A stretch of 64,000 nt of DNA from the NCBI GenBank assembly GCA_947247005.1, contig OX365953.1:2671001-2735000 (forward strand), written 5' to 3'. Under the pieces are notes generated by a model. The model was not told where the DNA came from. It worked only from the letters and a program-made list of their open reading frames with translations, and made no database searches. How positions within the stretch are numbered: the stretch's first letter is position 1; each line of letters begins with the position of its first letter. Of the stretch, positions 1-12,161 are shown one piece after another. The position numbers and the translations under genes are program-made. This DNA comes from Spisula solida. Taxonomy: Eukaryota; Mollusca; Bivalvia; Venerida; Mactridae.

Positions 1-2400
1 TAGCAACCACTGCTGATTTTTCAAGTATGTTGTACGGTTGATTGTTCAGTTGCATCTTCGAGCCATAGACCATACAATTATGGAACTGGTTTTTTAATAT
101 CTTGAAAAATAAAAAAGTTATGACAATTTTAAGTTCGTGAAATAGAGCGTTTTTTTCTTGAATTAAATAAGAGAATATTCGTGCGCTTGCGGACCCGACA
201 AAACTCAAATTTTCCCTCTAATTGTCACAAATATTTTATTTTTTCAAGATATCGGGATGAAACATTTGTTCAACTTATTTATGTTGGACAAGTGCTTTCA
301 AAGTTATAAAGAGTTGAAATGTTAAACAAATACTAAATCAGTTTTCACTGTTTTAATCAAATCATAATATCAATCATATAACCAACAAAGTCATATATTC
401 ATTTTCAAGTTATCACAAAATGTAGTTTGGCTATTTTGACCTGAACCTGACCTTTATGCAAGTCTATATTACATGGTTCTTGCTTTGAATACATGAATAT
501 CAATTTCCGCAAGCAAGTCGTGCGATATCGGTATTTCAAATTTGTGTTTCTATTACATCTCGAGCTACTTCGTGATACTCCCCGATTATGAAATATATTG
601 TGATAATATATTGACTGTTAAATTATGCTAGTCAATTCATCATCCTGATTTTTTAGAATAATGAGTAAAATACTTAAAATGGATTTAATCACATCGGCAA
701 TTTATATATGAATTTGTGCTTTTATCAGACTTGTTATAATATATAGACTGTATACTGTGGCTTGATTTATGATGCGTTATATGCCCGTGGAATTTCCGGT
801 GACACCCGCAATAAAAGTTACAGGGGTTTGTTTACGAATACTAGTACATGTATTGTCTTATTATAGCAAAAAGGCTGTATCTACAAATGAAAAAAGAAAG
901 CAGATAGAAACTTTATATAAACGCATCTTGAATGATACTTACTGTTTTATTTTTACATTGTGGTTATAGGTATCAGCGATGCGACCATACATGTATGATA
1001 AAAAAATATTTATGATACTTATTATACGAATATGAAAATTTACTTTGCATGAAGCATGAAACAATGCTTAAAACAAATAACAATGATGGAAAACATAAAT
1101 TTTTCAGGAGAAAAAACCTAATAATTATATAATGATTAATTAATATATAGAATGTTCGAATCCCAACTGGCTTCGTAATCTGTCTGGTCAGAGCAGACGC
1201 GCTTTATTCCTCTAGCCGAGCTATAGTTAAGTGATTATCATTAAAAGATACGCATATTATTAGCAATATATAAGCAAGTACATGTATACTGTAAATGAAC
1301 CATAAAGCTATAATGCACATGTATTTAATCTGCCTTAGTGTAAAACATACATTTCAACATCTGAATTCATGCCTCTAAAAGTATACGGATTTTTTCTCAC
1401 CTTTTTGACGTTTAATTTTCATTTTACAATTCGTATATATTCAATTAGGTGGTACAACGTGTCAATTAACCAGTTTATTTAACAAGTGTCATAGGAATGA
1501 CATGATTCTTCATTTTTATGTCTCACCTGTTCGATTATTATAATTTTAAATTATGCGTGAGCTTATGACATTTCTTTTTTAATTATTTTAATGCATGTAT
1601 TACTTTCCAAATCGGCAATAAATTCAAAGTTTCAAATCTCTAAAATCATAATAAAGTATGTATACAGGAAATATGGCGGTTATAGAAATATAGCGGTTAT
1701 AACCCTTCACGCGAATGTACCACTTTTATTACCCCACATGCTGTGACAATCGCAGCGGGGCGCGTCATAAAACAATTAACAATGTGCAAATTAAATATGT
1801 GTATTACTTTTTTACTAAAAAAAAAATGATACCTGTTTTAAAAAACCGTAAAAAGGGGGCAGATCTAATTATCACATTTCTTATATCAAAACACCAATCT
1901 GACGGGAAGAAATTAAACTATTAATCAAGTTTGCACAAAATATATTCCCCGAGAAACAAAAGAACTACGGACAAGAAAGTGACCAAGTTTGATATCAAAT
2001 CCGTCCATTTCCTTCTTTGTTCAATGTGAGTGATAGTCATGTTAAAAACCTTTAAAAAGGGGGTTGATCCCATAAAGATACAACTATGAAATTTAGTGCA
2101 TTATATTGTAGACATATCAAACTACAAAATATGTTTGCACATAAGAAATATCTCAAATAGTTATTATCATATGGACAATTTTACGTGGAGTCCCCATGCC
2201 TTCCAATGGTAAAAGAATTGGCACATGTGCGAATACAAATGGGACAAATAGTTGGATATGGTATATGACATTAAGAAGTAGTTTTATGTATTTTTTCTCT
2301 TTGTATACCGCACAGTACAGGTTTCATATAATATATCCAAAACTCGAGTATGATTTTGAGCTCATTTCCAATTCCCAGCTATATTTGACCATAAACGTAT
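1..2400. other. AT-rich intergenic sequence, no gene seen
   Basis: Apart from a tRNA-like relic at 1147-1229, no exon, structured repeat or conserved protein-like frame was recognised. Open frames of 60-70 codons here look random. Confidence 0.6.
1147..1229 (-). repeat. tRNA-derived SINE or tRNA relic
   Basis: On the minus strand an A-box-like TATAGCTCGGCTAGAGG precedes, by about 45 nt, a B-box-like GGGATTCGAAC. No convincing acceptor stem, so not a working tRNA. Confidence 0.4.
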
Positions 2401-2431
2401 TTCAACATACTAGTATGTTTTTTCTTCTTTG

Positions 2432-3055
2432 CAGAACGAACAGTATATGTGCATACACCAACCAGCCTTGTACACAGGAATACACCGTATATACTCTTCT
2501 AGCATACATTTTTCTTTGCAGACTGAACAGTACATGTGCATACACCAATCAGCCTTGTACACAGGAATACACCGTATATACTCTTCTAGCATACATTTTT
2601 TCTCTTTGCAGACTGGACAGTACATGTGCATACACCGACCAGCCTTGTACACAGGAATACACCGTATATACTCTTCTAGCATACATTTTTTCTCTTTGCA
2701 GACTGAACAGTACATGTGCATACACCAATCAGCCTTGTACACAGGAATACACCGTATATACTCTTCTAGCATACATTTTTTCTCTTTGCAGACTGAACAG
2801 TACATGTGCATACACCAATCAGCCTTGTACACAGGAATACACCGTATATACTCTTCTAGCATACATTTTTTCTCTTTGCAGACTGAACAGTAGATGTGCA
2901 TACACCAACCAGCCTTGTACACAGGAATACACCGTATATACTCTTCTAGCATACATTTTTTCTCTTTGCAGAACGAACAGTAGATGTGCATACACCAATC
3001 AGCCTTGTACACAGGAATACACCGTACATACTCTTCTAGCATACAAACCCGGTTC
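2432..3055 (+). repeat. 90-bp minisatellite, 7 units, each with a 3'-splice-site-like motif
   Basis: Units start at 2432, 2521, 2611, 2701, 2791, 2881 and 2971. Each carries ATTTTTTCTCTTTGCAG, a textbook polypyrimidine tract plus AG, just before the unit start. Because 90 is divisible by three, frames stay open on both strands (310, 154 and 262 codons), which is not evidence of a gene. Confidence 0.95.
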
Positions 3056-3403
3056 ATCCTTTCCTTACATAAGCTTCGAGCATATAAGAGTACCCTCGCA
3101 TTGTTCATGTAAAAACATACCAGTATGATGATGTATATATGTGAGATATTCTTTGGTTGCTTGGCAACTATATTACTAAGCCATGAGCCTATGACCAATT
3201 CATAAGAAGATCGCAGGAAAATACAACTGCAAACACATTTTGAAGGCTTGAATTAGCAACTCTCAGTTATTTATATATATAAGCTTTTGTACTCATCTCT
3301 TCTCATATATAAAATCACAGTTATGTCAGACATCTTGCATCCGATAACCATTCTTTCTTGTTTTATTGTGTGTTTGTTATTATGGCTTTTACATGTACTT
3401 GTG

Positions 3404-3516
3404 GTCACAGGTAACTGTATCATTGATTAAGAGAGAAAAAAATTATTCGAAACGATAAATTTACCCCCCCCTCCAAAAAATATTTCTCGCTTCATCAATG
3501 ATACAGTTACCTATGC
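3404..3516. mobile_element. Small MITE-like inverted repeat
   Basis: CAGGTAACTGTATCATTGAT and its complement ATCAATGATACAGTTACCTA flank a loop of about 45 bp. A similar half-site (CAGGTAACTATATCATTAAT) is at 18605. Confidence 0.7.
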
Positions 3517-3772
3517 TTGTGGGCTGTGTTTTCTTTATTTGTGCCAGTGTCCCTTTCTGTGGCTATCATGCTAAGCTGTTTCTGTAGAGTGCTGCCTTCC
3601 CAGTCCAATTTGATATGTATGCATTAATAGGACTAAAAGTGAGACATTCAATGATTGAAGACAAGTTTAATGAGAAACAATGATAAATGAATCATATCTG
3701 CTAATTGGTAGTACTTATCGCATGTATTGAATTGTTTTCAAAATACTGAAATTTAGTTTCAAAATAGTAAAT

Positions 3773-3994
3773 AGTCCCCTACCGGTTTTTGACCGGAGGG
3801 GACTATAGGTTTGTCCTTCGTCCGTCAGTCAAAAAATCTGGATCCTGACATAACGCAAACAGTTTCCAAGCTAGGTTTGTGAAACTTGGTATGTGGATAG
3901 GAGGCAATAAGGTGATTATGCACGTCTTAAACTAAAACTGTGGTTACTATGGCAACAGAAACATAGAAAATGGCTTCAAACCGGTAGGGGACTT
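3773..3994. mobile_element. 222-bp MITE with AGTCCCCTACCGGTTT ends
   Basis: AGTCCCCTACCGGTTTTTGA ... CTTCAAACCGGTAGGGGACT. The inside has TTTGTCCTTCGTCCGTCAGT. No coding capacity. Confidence 0.8.
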
Positions 3995-4214
3995 CTGTAT
4001 TACTTGCAATTCCTAATTACTTGTTTAAAACTAGCTTTTCATATAATTTTGTTATTGAAAGTATTTCTCAAATTACCGAAATGAGTAAGAAAACTTTCAC
4101 TCATGTATTGGTCACAACTATAAGTATAACTAGTATATGACAAGGGAGATAATTTATATGTAACGAAATGAGCAATTCAGACATAGACGTTTGATTCTTA
4201 CTAATTTAGGCTGG

Positions 4215-4400
4215 TGTCCTCATTTTTATCTTAAAATCCTGGAAACAAAATTAATGGTTCAGCTCAGTCTGATTTACTAAAAATGATGTTTTTCAAGAAT
4301 GATGGGGTGATGGTACAGTATTTCAAGAATGATGGGGTGATGGTACAGTTTTTCAAGAATGATGGGGTGATGGTACAGTATTTCAGGCTTTCTGATTTTG
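4215..4400 (+). repeat. Dispersed repeat, copy 1 of 3
   Basis: Shares TCTTAAAATC, CAGTCTGA and ACTAAAAATGATGTTTTTCA words in the same order with 11165-11380 and 11785-11910. The elements have no recognised coding capacity; class unknown. Confidence 0.6.
4287..4386 (+). repeat. 30-bp tandem repeat, about 3 units
   Basis: TTTCAAGAATGATGGGGTGA-type units with a GGTACAGT end, repeated three times inside a diverged dispersed repeat that also occurs near 11.2 and 11.8 kb. Confidence 0.9.
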
Positions 4401-5490
4401 GAGCAATAACAGGCCTGATTAAGACCTTGGCACTGTTTTATCAAAGCACGTACGAAAATCTTAAAGTTACGCTCAAATTTAAAAACAACTGCAAATTGGT
4501 GACGAATATGGTTTGTAGGAGTTCATTAATTGAATCATTATAAGTAATACAGCTCCATTTACCACAATTTATAAATGTAAACAAATTATAAATATTTAAA
4601 ATTTGATCGTAAGTTAAAGATTTCCGTAAGTGCTTTGATAAAACAGTACCCTGAAGAGCAGAGGTCTAACAATGAGATTGGAGACTACACGTCATGTTGC
4701 TGCAGACACACCTAGATGGTGATCGTTAACAGTGGCCTCAAACACCAGGGTAATGTTTTATCAAAGCGCTTACAGATTTCTTAAACTTACGTTAAATAAA
4801 GATAAATGTCAACACCAGCACACGTTTAATTAATTGATTAATTAATTAATTAATTTGTATTATCAACGTTTAGGCATTTTGCCTTCCTCAGGATTTTTTT
4901 TTAAATTTACGTTCAAATTTTAATATTTATATTTCTTTGAAAGCTACAAATTGTGGCAAAGGGTTAGTCAATGTTTATTATCATTCAGTCAAAGAACCCC
5001 TAAAAAATACTGGTCCCCTATAGGTCTTCAGGAATAAGGAAGAATTTAAATTTGAGCGTAAGTTTGCTATGTCCTAAATGCTTTGATGTAATAGTACCCA
5101 GATGGTGCTAGTAGGGGAGAGCCGTAACTAAGTTTTGGAACTTGTGGCTCGACCCTTTTACCTATGTATAAAAATTCTATTTATAGATTTATTTGTATGA
5201 CATTGTTTGGGTAATAAAATAAGTTTAAACTAAGTAGGGGAATGAGTGATTGAAAGGGTCGATTGATATCAGACTGAATTTGACAAAGAACTTGTAATCT
5301 GAGATTTAAAGGGGTATACATGTGAGGCCGCTCCTCTACTAATGTAAAGATAAAATGCAATACAACTGTTTCATTACATTTAATAAAATCTATATCACAG
5401 AATTTATAACTAAATTTGCATCTTGAGTGAAAATATAAGACAAAATAAGTAGATTGTTCCACATACACTGCATAATACAGGGATAGCTTG
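4400..5490. other. Non-coding spacer
   Basis: Contains a (TAAT)n run at about 4830-4855, and AAGCGCTTACAGATTTCTTAA-like phrases in both orientations (about 4440, 4620, 4760 and 5080), probably pieces of one degraded dispersed repeat. No gene supported. Confidence 0.5.
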
Positions 5491-5493
5491 GCA

Positions 5494-5935
5494 AACGACA
5501 AAATTTCCACTGGACATAATCCCCGCTGCTATTTGTTTTACAGGTTGACAAAATCCCAATTGTTCATCGTTCAAGTTGGACAAAAATCCCATCATTTATT
5601 TTGCATGATTGACAAACTCGCTATCATTGTTTGGAACCCACCCATCATTTTGATTACATACCCTTGTGTTTCATGTTATCCATGACTGTAAGGTTGTTTT
5701 TTGTTGAACAACTGGTTCTAAGTATAAAGAAAATGAAAGTATGTACTGTACTGTACTTTATATACCCGGTAATACACTGCTGGATTTTGTCCATTCAACG
5801 ATGGGGATTTTGTTCACCTTTTAAAATCCATGATGGAGATTTTGCCATCAATAAAAGTCCATGATGTGGATTTTTTCACCTACACAACAAATGAGCAGTT
5901 ATGGATTTTGTCCAGAGGGGATTTTGTCTTACACT
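5494..5935. mobile_element. Fold-back element with ACAAAATCCC motifs
   Basis: The left arm (GACAAAATTTCCACTGGACA, GACAAAATCCCAATTGTTCA) is complementary to the right arm (GATGGGGATTTTGTTCACC, ATGGATTTTGTCCAGAGGGG). Several overlapping open frames here are not credible genes. Confidence 0.5.
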
Positions 5936-6169
5936 CGCTTTACTCAAATTACACTGTATATTATTATTTTCTGGAAACAAAAACGTTTCATAGAACATTT
6001 TCAGTGTATCAGGTTCATCAAAAGTCGGCCACATTCTCAGAGTCAAAGTCAATGCCAGTGTTACAATTTCAGAAACTATTCTTCACAAACAAACAAACAA
6101 ACAAACAAACAAACAAAGGAGACATGTCAGTCCGAATGGCAATCATACACACTAGATACCACTAGCGGG

Positions 6170-6990
6170 CCTTTGTGTAGGTATGCTTTGATGTTCACGT
6201 TAAAGGAATATTTCAGAAACATACCACTTAACACCGAAAGGACACAATCTATCTAGAACGACAACCTAGGCCATCTCAAGTAGAATGACGTTTTTATCAC
6301 TAGTAGGCCTAGGTATGCTAGGATGTTCACGTTTAAGGAATAATTCAGTAACATACCACTTAACAGCAAAGGACACATTCTATTTAGAACGACAATCATG
6401 ACCATCTCGTATCAAGTAGATTGACAATGTTTTATCACTAGTGGGCCTATGTGGAGGTATGCTTGGATGTATATATTTTGGGAATATTGCAGAAACATAC
6501 CACTTAACAGCCAAGAACACATTCTATTTAGACTGACAACCTGGACCATTAGCATCAAGTAGAGGGACGATACGTTTTATCATTAGCAGGCCTACATGTA
6601 GGTATTCTTGGATGATCACATTATAGAACTATTTCAGAAATACATGTACACTATTTTACAGCAAATGACAAATGCAATCTAGAACGACAACCTCGGCCAT
6701 CTCGTATCAAGTATAGTCCAGTCAGGGTAAGAATACAGTGACGCAACGGTCATGTCCACTAGTACAGTGTAAAACCAATTATAAAGGCTTAAACAGACAG
6801 CCATAATTTCAATGCTAAACTAACAAACTATGTTCGCACTTCCTATTCAGACAATGGTTGTAATCGTCTGGGTACACATTAACGATACGTCACTGTCACC
6901 AGATCCTAACTGGATTATAGATTTACAATGTTTTATCACTAGCAGGTATGATTGGAAGTTGACATTTTAGGAATATTTCAGAAACATACA
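6170..6990 (+). repeat. Degenerate tandem repeat, about 140-bp period
   Basis: Phrases such as AGGTATGCTTGGATGTTCAC, CAGAAACATACCACTTAACA and ACGACAACCT..GCCATCTC recur at about 6178, 6311, 6455 and 6598, with a last partial copy near 6940. A small inverted-repeat element interrupts it at 6714-6920. Confidence 0.8.
6714..6920. mobile_element. Small MITE-like element
   Basis: Ends are imperfect inverted repeats: TAGTCCAGTCAGGGTAAGAA ... reverse complement TAATCCAGTTAGGATCTGG, each followed by an ACAGTGACG word. It sits inside the 140-bp repeat region and has no coding capacity. Confidence 0.5.
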
Positions 6991-7046
6991 TTGCTCTGTT
7001 TCCTTGGTAACCAAACACCAACAGATATATCAGCCCCAGCAGTGGC

Positions 7047-7412
7047 AACAATACCATTGTTATATGTTATCTTAAATATAATACAACAATACCATTGTTT
7101 TATGTTATCTGAAATATAATACAACAATACTATTGTTATATGTTATCTGAAATATAATACAACAATACCATTGTTATATGTTATCTGAAATATAATACAA
7201 CAATACCATTGTTATATGTTATCTGAAACATAAAACAACAATACCATTGTTATATGTTATCTGAAATATAATACAACAATACCATTCTTATATGTTATCT
7301 GAAATATAATACAACAATACCATTGTTATATGTTATCTGAAATATAATACAACAATACCATTGTTATATGTTATCTGAAATATAATACAACAATACCTGG
7401 GTTATATGTTAT
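7047..7412 (+). repeat. 38-bp minisatellite, about 9.7 units
   Basis: Unit ATACCATTGTTATATGTTAT plus CTGAAATATAATACAACA, with starts at 7051, 7089, 7127 and onward at a constant 38-bp spacing. Confidence 0.95.
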
Positions 7413-7812
7413 CTGAAATTTGGGTTAACCAAGAACTTTGCTCTTCATTTATCCAAAATTAGGTCAATGTGGAGGTCAAATGAGGTAAGGTAATATACAT
7501 GTATGTGTGTGGAGAGTGTTCAAATACAACATCCATGTAAGTATGCAAGCTTTGTACGTGTATCAAGCTATATTGATGTAAGACAAACGGTCAATGGATG
7601 AAGAGTGATCATAAAGGCTCACTCTGTCACATTGTAACAGGTCACAGGTGAGCTACAAAAATATTAGAAATTCATAAAATCAAGACATCTTACCCTGGCA
7701 ACCTCCCCTGAATGGCTCTTCAAAGTCTGTATAACATCTTGGTCCTTGGTTGGTTCTAGAACTTTGACGGTTCTGTCCGAGCTACACGTTAAAACACCTC
7801 CCCAGTTACCAC

Positions 7813-8259
7813 TTTTTATTATTTGCTTTCAATGGATTACGGAGATTTTTCAGTGAAAATAACAGTGAAAATAACAGTGAAATTACCACTTTGTTATTTT
7901 CACTGTTTTAGAAGCTGGTTCCAGTATCGTTCAGAAAAAGAAACGTAACGTCAACGGCGCCGGGCTTTAAAATGTACGTTACGTCATCTTGACGTCACAA
8001 TTGTCACGTCGTGACGTTCCAATTTCGACGTGATTTTTCCAATTAAGCCAATTACGGTACACTTTTAAGATAATTTAAAGCATATAATAAACAGAAAATT
8101 TGTTGATTTTTGGTGAAAGATCAATTTTATTTCACTCGTGATCACATAAAATTATATTTTCACTCGTGGCTACGCCACTCGTGAAAATATTGATTTTCTG
8201 TGATCACTCGATGAAATAAAATACGATCTTACACCAAAATCAACAAATATCCTCTATAT
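7813..8259 (+). mobile_element. 447-bp non-autonomous element, copy A
   Basis: Full-length counterpart of 56703-57148 in opposite orientation. The right half is itself a large palindrome (TTGTTGATTTTTGGTG ... CACCAAAATCAACAA) with an internal inner arm around TGATCAC. The left half carries ACGTTACGTCAT and TGACGTCA words. No open frame; class unknown. Confidence 0.85.
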
Positions 8260-8515
8260 CATGCAACTGCCATGGTAACTGCCTGATAACACATGACCTG
8301 AGAACATTAAGTGTTCTCAGGTCAATGGGCTGCTAGTAGCCTGAGAACACTTTTTGGCTCCGCCCACAAATCACGGACTATTTTCCCATTTCTCATTCCT
8401 TCTGAAATTGACCTAGATATTATTGAAAACTACAAAAATATACTTTTGATAGCTAATATTTATTCAAAGTTTAGATTTACAACCAACATCAGCAATATTT
8501 CTTCGCCCGGTAGGG

Positions 8516-9070
8516 CTACGCCAGTGTAATTGTTCTTGAATTCATACGGGTCATCCACGGATCAATCGTTTGGGAAAGGCCCTGAAAAAAACAATAAACA
8601 CACATAAATCCACAGGCATAGTATCATCAAAGATAAATAAACAAAAGGTATGCATAGCCAACTGTACTACATCAAATACACTGGACAAAATGCAAATTTG
8701 AACTCATTTGCAGACTCGATACGATGCGCATACAAAATCGTTGAAAATGAAAAAATCGAAATTTTTGGCGAATCTTAAGACTCAGTGTGTCAGTTAAATC
8801 ATTGTTAGAATTCAGTGTACAATACGGTTTATACATAGGTAAAACATAAAAAAATATAATAGGCTCTTCAACAAGCTAATGTCTTACCATATTATATTTC
8901 CATCTGTTTCCCAAGCATTGAGGTCTCCCAACTGCCATTATCCACCCACTAACTTGACTAGGACGTGTAAGCGTATATAAACTGTTCATTCTTGAAGTTA
9001 TTTCCCCCGTCCGGAATTCAATTTTGCACTGACAGTTTCCGCAAACAACCAAGTGTATCACATAGTCCAT
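8516..9070 (-). CDS. Candidate two-exon small protein, 82 codons, unrecognised
   Basis: An open frame starting at ATG 9070 runs 61 codons to a good donor (GTAAGA) at 8887. A strong acceptor (TTTTTTTCAG) at 8582 opens a second exon, in the same phase, of 21 codons ending in TAG at 8516-8518. The first exon contains a clustered CGNCQC motif and a Trp/Arg-rich second half (QVSGWIMAVGRPQ). I do not recognise the family. It could instead be the first exon of a longer gene or a chance pairing of splice-like sites, because the surrounding DNA is repeat-rich. Confidence 0.3.
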
Positions 9071-9468
9071 GTTTATATTTATTCCATGGCATTGTTAAGA
9101 ATAACAGACGAATTTATGACGTAGTAACGACCTTGTTCACACACGTACGTCATTGATGATTCATCCAGAAAACTTCAAAAATTCATGAGCGAAATTTTAT
9201 TCTACTTTTATGACACGATGTAGTTATTTGGTAATACTACTTACTAAGATTTCCCGTTCTGAATATATAATTCAAATATTTTATTTTTTAATATTTCTTT
9301 TGTTAAGCAGCGTAGAATTGAGAACTATTTTTGCGCGCGGAAGCACATTTAGTTGTGTTATTCGGCGAGATAACTGGATCTACTAAAACCCGCATCTCGG
9401 TTGTAACTTTAAAAATTGAGGATTTACGCCCCTTACTTGTTCCGTGATGCTGGTTGCATGATAAATAG

Positions 9469-9606
9469 AAACTCGGGTCACTGTCCGGATCGAACAATGT
9501 TATCAGACTCGGCGATATCGTCCGGGGTGACTCGCCAAAGGCTCGCCACCCGGACGATATCACCTCGCCTGATAACATTGTACTCACCGGACAGTGACCC
9601 GAGTTT
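9469..9606. mobile_element. Long hairpin (fold-back element)
   Basis: Left arm starts AAACTCGGGTCACTGTCCGG; the right arm ends with its exact complement (CCGGACAGTGACCCGAGTTT). Arms of about 65 bp include AACAATGTTATCAG and GATATCGTCCGG, with a short loop. GC-rich against AT-rich flanks. No coding capacity. Confidence 0.8.
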
Positions 9607-10074
9607 CTCTATATACCAGTCACACGTCCAGTATGTCCAACATCAAATGTCTGAAATAAACTCATCGGGATTGACCAGTTGATAATGTAGAAAGCATAAT
9701 ACCAACTGAGTACTTTTTTGCACGGTAAGGCCAACAATAAAGTATTGTTTGTTTCCCCTTCCCGACCTTAACCAATTAGAATTGGGTAGGTAGGTAAAAT
9801 ATGGGTTTTTTTGAATTTCATTGTCGATAGTTTTGTTTTGTATAAACGTACCTGATTAGGTAGGCAAGGTATAACAGACGATATTAATTTTTGGCCTAAA
9901 ACGCTTTGTTAAGTCGGGACACTTTCCAATACCTTATGCATTCTTATGTATTAAGTTTATCACACGAACATACTTACCATTGTATAAAACATAAATTTAG
10001 AACGTTTGATCATCACACACCTTCCTTGAATCAACGGAATGTACATGGAGTGAAACCTCTCCAGAACAGCACTT

Positions 10075-10610
10075 TATAGAGCAACAACCTCTGATAACTA
10101 TTTATTATACATTTGACCTCTCCATGGCAACAACCTCTGATAACCATTTACTATACATTTGACCTCTCCATAGCAACAACCTCTGATAACCACTTACTAT
10201 ACATTTGACCTCTCCATAGCAACCAACTCTGATCACCATTTATTATACATTTGACCTCTCCATAGCAACAACCTCGGATAACCATTTACTATACATTTGA
10301 CCTCTTTATAGCAACAACCTCTGATAACCATTTACTATACATTTGACCTCTCTATAGCAACAACCTCTGATAACCATTTACTATACATTGACCTCTCTAT
10401 AGCAACAACCTCTGATAACCATTTACTATACATTTGACCTCTCTATAGCAACAACCTCTGATAACCATTTACTATACATTTGACCTCTCCATAGCAACAA
10501 CCTCTGATAACCATTTACTATACACTTGACCTCTCTATAGCAAGAACCTTAGTTAAACAACCTAATTATTTAGTTCCAGAAGTAACCATTTACTATACAT
10601 TTGACCTCTC
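10075..10610 (+). repeat. 46-bp minisatellite, about 11 units
   Basis: Unit ACCTCTCCATAGCAACAACC plus TCTGATAACCATTTACTATACATTTG with few changes. The last unit is disrupted near 10550-10580. Confidence 0.95.
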
Positions 10611-11164
10611 AAGTCCATGACGTCTGTTCGGATTCAGAAATAAACTGTGGCCAGGGTACATGTTGCGCATCCTTGTATCACACAACAGTCTCTTCCCTCA
10701 GAGTTGGATTTCTTTGGCCAAACTGGCATGACGGAGAAAACCAAATGACCACACATACGACTGCCTCTGTTAAAGACAGACAACCAAAACATCATGATAC
10801 AAATGTGTCAGGGGTCCGGATTTGCAGCGCATCCACTGGACTTAGACGAACAATGATTTTGACACGCCAAATGATTGCAGGTCCCGGGAAATAGACTTTG
10901 ACCGAATTTTAGATCCCGGTTTGTGGGAATTTAGACAACCGTTTAAAGATGACTGGCCATTTGATAAACCAAGCAACTACCACTGCGGGGCTTTCTACAA
11001 ACTGTTTGGCTCTAGAACGTATCAGTCGGTTATAATTTAACGCTGTCTTGTCATGTTAGCATGGTGATTGATGCTGGCAGCTGTAATTAAACGATTCACT
11101 ATAAAATTGTATAAGTACTTGCGAATAATGTGCAAAAATATTCAGAGGTGTAATGTTTTCCTTT

Positions 11165-11910
11165 TAAGGCTGATATCGTCGGATCCATCTTGTCTTAAAA
11201 TCAACAAAACAAAAGGATCCAGATTCAGTCTGGCCTTCTCAAAATGATGTTTTTTCAAGGGTGATAGCAGCAACCAGATCGCCTCCCATCAGCACTCTCA
11301 GTGCTTTGATTTCAAGGGTGATAGCATCACTGATAGGGTTGTGGTAGAGTATTCAGTCTTTTTGATCTCAAATAGGCGCAGTAAATGCTTGAAGAAATAG
11401 AACATTCAACAATATATTAACAAATTGTGCCTGTTTCCAATTTTATTAAATATTAAGAGCAGTTCTCTGAGAGCACCAACTTTTTTTGGCCACGCAATCT
11501 CTCAGATTTTGATAAAAATGTGTTAGTTGTGTACACCGACCCCATATTTTAATTTCAAATTTTTTCCGTTTCTTGAAATTCCTCTCCGTTTCCATAGCAA
11601 CCGGTCTTAAAGTTGGGAAAATGTGAAAAAACGTGAAAAAGAGACCTGTTCTCGAAATATTAATTATTTTTTGAACAATTGCTATAACAACAAATATTTA
11701 AAGTTATAATCATGAACTAAAACAAATAACCTAACAATTGATAGCAAAAGAAAACAAATATATACTTTAGTAATTTTTTTATAGCCTTTTTGTCTTAAAA
11801 TCAACGAAACAAAAGGATCCAGATTCAGTCTGACCTACTAAAAAATGATGTGTTTTGCAAGAATGATGGAAGTGGGGGCGGTATTAGGGGTTTTAGCTTT
11901 GTTCCTTTTG
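11165..11910 (+). repeat. Two further diverged copies of the 4.2-kb dispersed repeat
   Basis: Copies at about 11165-11380 and 11785-11910 share TCTTAAAATCAAC, AAACAAAAGGATCCAGATTC and AAATGATG...CAAG..TGATGG with each other and with 4215-4400. The sequence between them is AT-rich and shows no gene. Confidence 0.6.
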
Positions 11911-12161
11911 CTCTTTGAACAATCAAAGGACTGAACGTACAGAATTAGCAACAACATCTTAACACATTGTTCCTGTTTCAAATTTATTTCATATTGAACT
12001 TTGACCAAGTATTATGGACTGACTAGACATCTCAGTTAATCACGTGTTCCTCGGAGAACACAAACTATTCGTTGTGATTCGTGGTAAACATTTTTGTAAA
12101 TAAAAACATTTCAAAACTCAATTACAATTTTGTTTCGATGCTAGTCAGTCCAAGAATATAT

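Noticed and set aside
2196..3198. Long open frames (310, 154 and 262 codons) on both strands
   Set aside because: They come from a 90-bp unit that is divisible by three and lacks stops in several frames; no splice or start context or protein family supports them.
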